Of a stretch of DNA of 43,091 bases, positions 42,101 to 43,091 are shown in pieces. Within the stretch, counting starts at the first letter, position 1, and each line of letters opens with the position of its first letter. The stretch comes from Chamaesiphon sp. 336R_metabinner_41. GTDB lineage: Bacteria > Cyanobacteriota > Cyanobacteriia > Cyanobacteriales > Chamaesiphonaceae. The DNA is taken from NCBI GenBank assembly GCA_025359915.1, contig JANYDE010000101.1, positions 1 to 43,091 on the forward strand, read 5' to 3'. A program made the translations under genes and the position numbers. The notes beneath the pieces were generated by a model. That model was not told where the DNA came from and did not search any database. It saw only the letters and a program-made list of their open reading frames with translations.

Positions 42101-42161
42101 TGATGCAAAGCCCGCCTGCGCGGACTAGTAAATTCAGTCCGCGCAGGCGGACTTCGCATCA
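42101..42161. repeat. Long GC-rich hairpin repeat
   Basis: The arms at 42101-42126 and 42136-42161 pair over 26 bp with two mismatches, with GCCTGCGCGGACT in the stem and a 9-nt loop. Next to it lies AGCGGTT-TT-AACCGCT at about 42165-42180. This is a compact repeat element between two plus-strand genes and a possible terminator of the protease gene. Confidence 0.8.
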
Positions 42162-42241
42162 TTAGCAGCGGTTTTAACCGCTGAGATTGCAGGGATCAAA
42201 TTGAGTTAACTATCAACCATCAACTATTAACTAATTTAACG

Positions 42242-42919
42242 ATGTCTCAACAGCCCCAGCCTCGTTTTCTATATCAATGGCTATTGATTCAAGTATTAGG
42301 ATCTATTTTACTTGCAATTGCAACCCAAGGATTCGTTACTTGTTTAACCTTAATCTTCCATCTAGATAATCTAGCGATTGCCTCGATTTTGAGATTGATA
42401 GCTTGTCTTCTGAGCAGCACCATTCAAGGCTACTTACAATGGCATATTCTCAAACAAACAATCAAAACACTCGATCGCGAATGGGTGTATACTGCTATTG
42501 CTGGAATACCGATGAATCTCCTAATTTGGTGCTTGATTCACCTGGGAATTAAAACATTGATTTTAGATGAAGATGGCACATCTCTAATTATCTTAGCGAT
42601 AGTTGGTGCCGTTGGTGGCGCAATCAATGGGCGGATAATTGGCAATTGGCAAAAATCTTTATTCAAACAACGTCTTTATTGGCGATCGTTATGGCATGAT
42701 TGGGATCGAGAACAGTTACTCGCAGGTGCGTTGAGTGGTATTGTGACCGCAGTGATGATTATCAGTGCTGTATTCTTATCCGATGGTAATTGGATTGCTT
42801 CACCCACATCTGCATTTCTTTGTTCGATTGGTTTAGCATCTATCTCTCAAGTCATGTATGGTTTAATTGTCGGTGATACGATCGAGGATGTGTTTAAACG
42901 AGCTAAGTTAATCGATTAG
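42242..42919 (+). CDS. Polytopic membrane protein, unknown
   Basis: This 225-aa protein has about six membrane helices (roughly residues 11-33, 42-60, 78-97, 108-130, 158-178 and 190-212) and short loops. The glycine-rich IVGAVGGAINGRIIGNW motif at about 120-136 recalls small cyanobacterial membrane proteins of unknown function. No signal peptide, no recognised family. It may be co-transcribed with the protease gene, but a 190-bp repeat-rich gap separates them. Confidence 0.65.
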   Translation: MSQQPQPRFLYQWLLIQVLGSILLAIATQGFVTCLTLIFHLDNLAIASILRLIACLLSSTIQGYLQWHILKQTIKTLDREWVYTAIAGIPMNLLIWCLIHLGIKTLILDEDGTSLIILAIVGAVGGAINGRIIGNWQKSLFKQRLYWRSLWHDWDREQLLAGALSGIVTAVMIISAVFLSDGNWIASPTSAFLCSIGLASISQVMYGLIVGDTIEDVFKRAKLID

Positions 42920-42957
42920 GTGAATAGTGAATAGCAAATAGTGGATAGTGGCTGATT

Positions 42958-43091
42958 GACGGACAAATCTTTTCGGGTAGGTTGGGTTGAAGAATGAAAC
43001 CCAACATTTCTAGGGTGTTGGTGTGTGAGTTGGGTTTTGCTACGCGCAACCCAACCTACGAATTTTCGTCGTTTCAGGAGTTTTGTCCGTC
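42958..43091. repeat. Nested inverted-repeat element at the window end (MITE-like)
   Basis: GACGGACAAA at 42958-42967 and its exact complement at 43082-43091 bound the element. Inside them GTAGGTTGGGTTG (42977-42989) pairs with 43047-43059, and between these lies a further copy of the AACCCAACA-type sequence. The inner part is the very common cyanobacterial interspersed repeat. The outer arms might continue past the window end. Confidence 0.7.

Noticed and set aside
1-43091. tRNA and rRNA genes
   Set aside because: I looked for the GGTTCGAATCC-type arm and conserved rRNA blocks on both strands and saw none; a covariance search would be needed for certainty.

Overview
The window is a stretch of a cyanobacterial chromosome of roughly 43% GC by eye. 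The evidence is psbK (photosystem II), a ferrochelatase with a C-terminal chlorophyll-binding-like helix, an HO1-type heme oxygenase, a DesA-type delta-12 desaturase, a glycogen synthase, the pdhB-secD-secF and nusB-ftsY-phosphatase neighbourhoods, several DUF families largely confined to cyanobacteria, and a very high density of the hexamer CGATCG. I cannot name the species. The first 230 bp do not belong with the rest: they are very GC-rich and encode an internal piece of a GH35 beta-galactosidase of myxobacterial or other high-GC type. This looks like a chimeric contig end or a foreign fragment.

Layout. 1-700: GH35 fragment, then AT-rich non-coding DNA with a strong hairpin. 0.7-8.1 kb: core genes on the plus strand (RluA-type pseudouridine synthase fused to a coiled-coil region, pdhB, secD, secF, a small membrane protein, and a glycolate-dehydrogenase-type Fe-S subunit). 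8.2-9.7 kb: a DUF3153 lipoprotein and a first HigBA toxin-antitoxin pair on the minus strand. 9.8-13.4 kb: nusB, ftsY and a GAF-PP2C phosphatase. 13.4-23 kb: TPR proteins, hemH, a SpoIIM-like membrane protein, ho1, a membrane sensor-like protein, glgA and desA. 23.2-26.8 kb: smc.

26.8-34.7 kb is an accessory region and the most unusual part. The 3' end of smc is repeated twice downstream, once as about 70 bp and once as about 410 bp. These copies bracket small cargo modules: a GNAT-like protein with an unknown partner, a candidate small RNA, a one-TM protein, a DUF433/DUF5615 pair and a small ORF. Beyond the last copy lie a second HigBA pair, a DUF4351 protein, a PIN-domain toxin pair, a membrane protein and a Ser/Thr kinase. 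The 410-bp copy differs from smc almost only at synonymous sites. It therefore diverged as part of a working smc gene, for example as a displaced original end or one brought in from a related strain. The smc 3' end thus looks like a repeatedly used site for acquiring toxin-antitoxin-like cargo. No integrase is visible.

34.9-43.1 kb returns to core-like genes: a SAM methyltransferase, a 2Fe-2S ferredoxin, psbK (45 aa), a DUF1830 protein, a B12-binding-type radical SAM protein followed by a 57-aa zinc-ribbon-like gene, a DCC thiol oxidoreductase, an M48 protease with repeats and a polytopic membrane protein. Intergenic DNA is crowded with cyanobacterial palindromic repeats and short tandem repeats, including nested ones, and the window ends inside one. 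No rRNA, tRNA, CRISPR array or intact transposase gene was seen.
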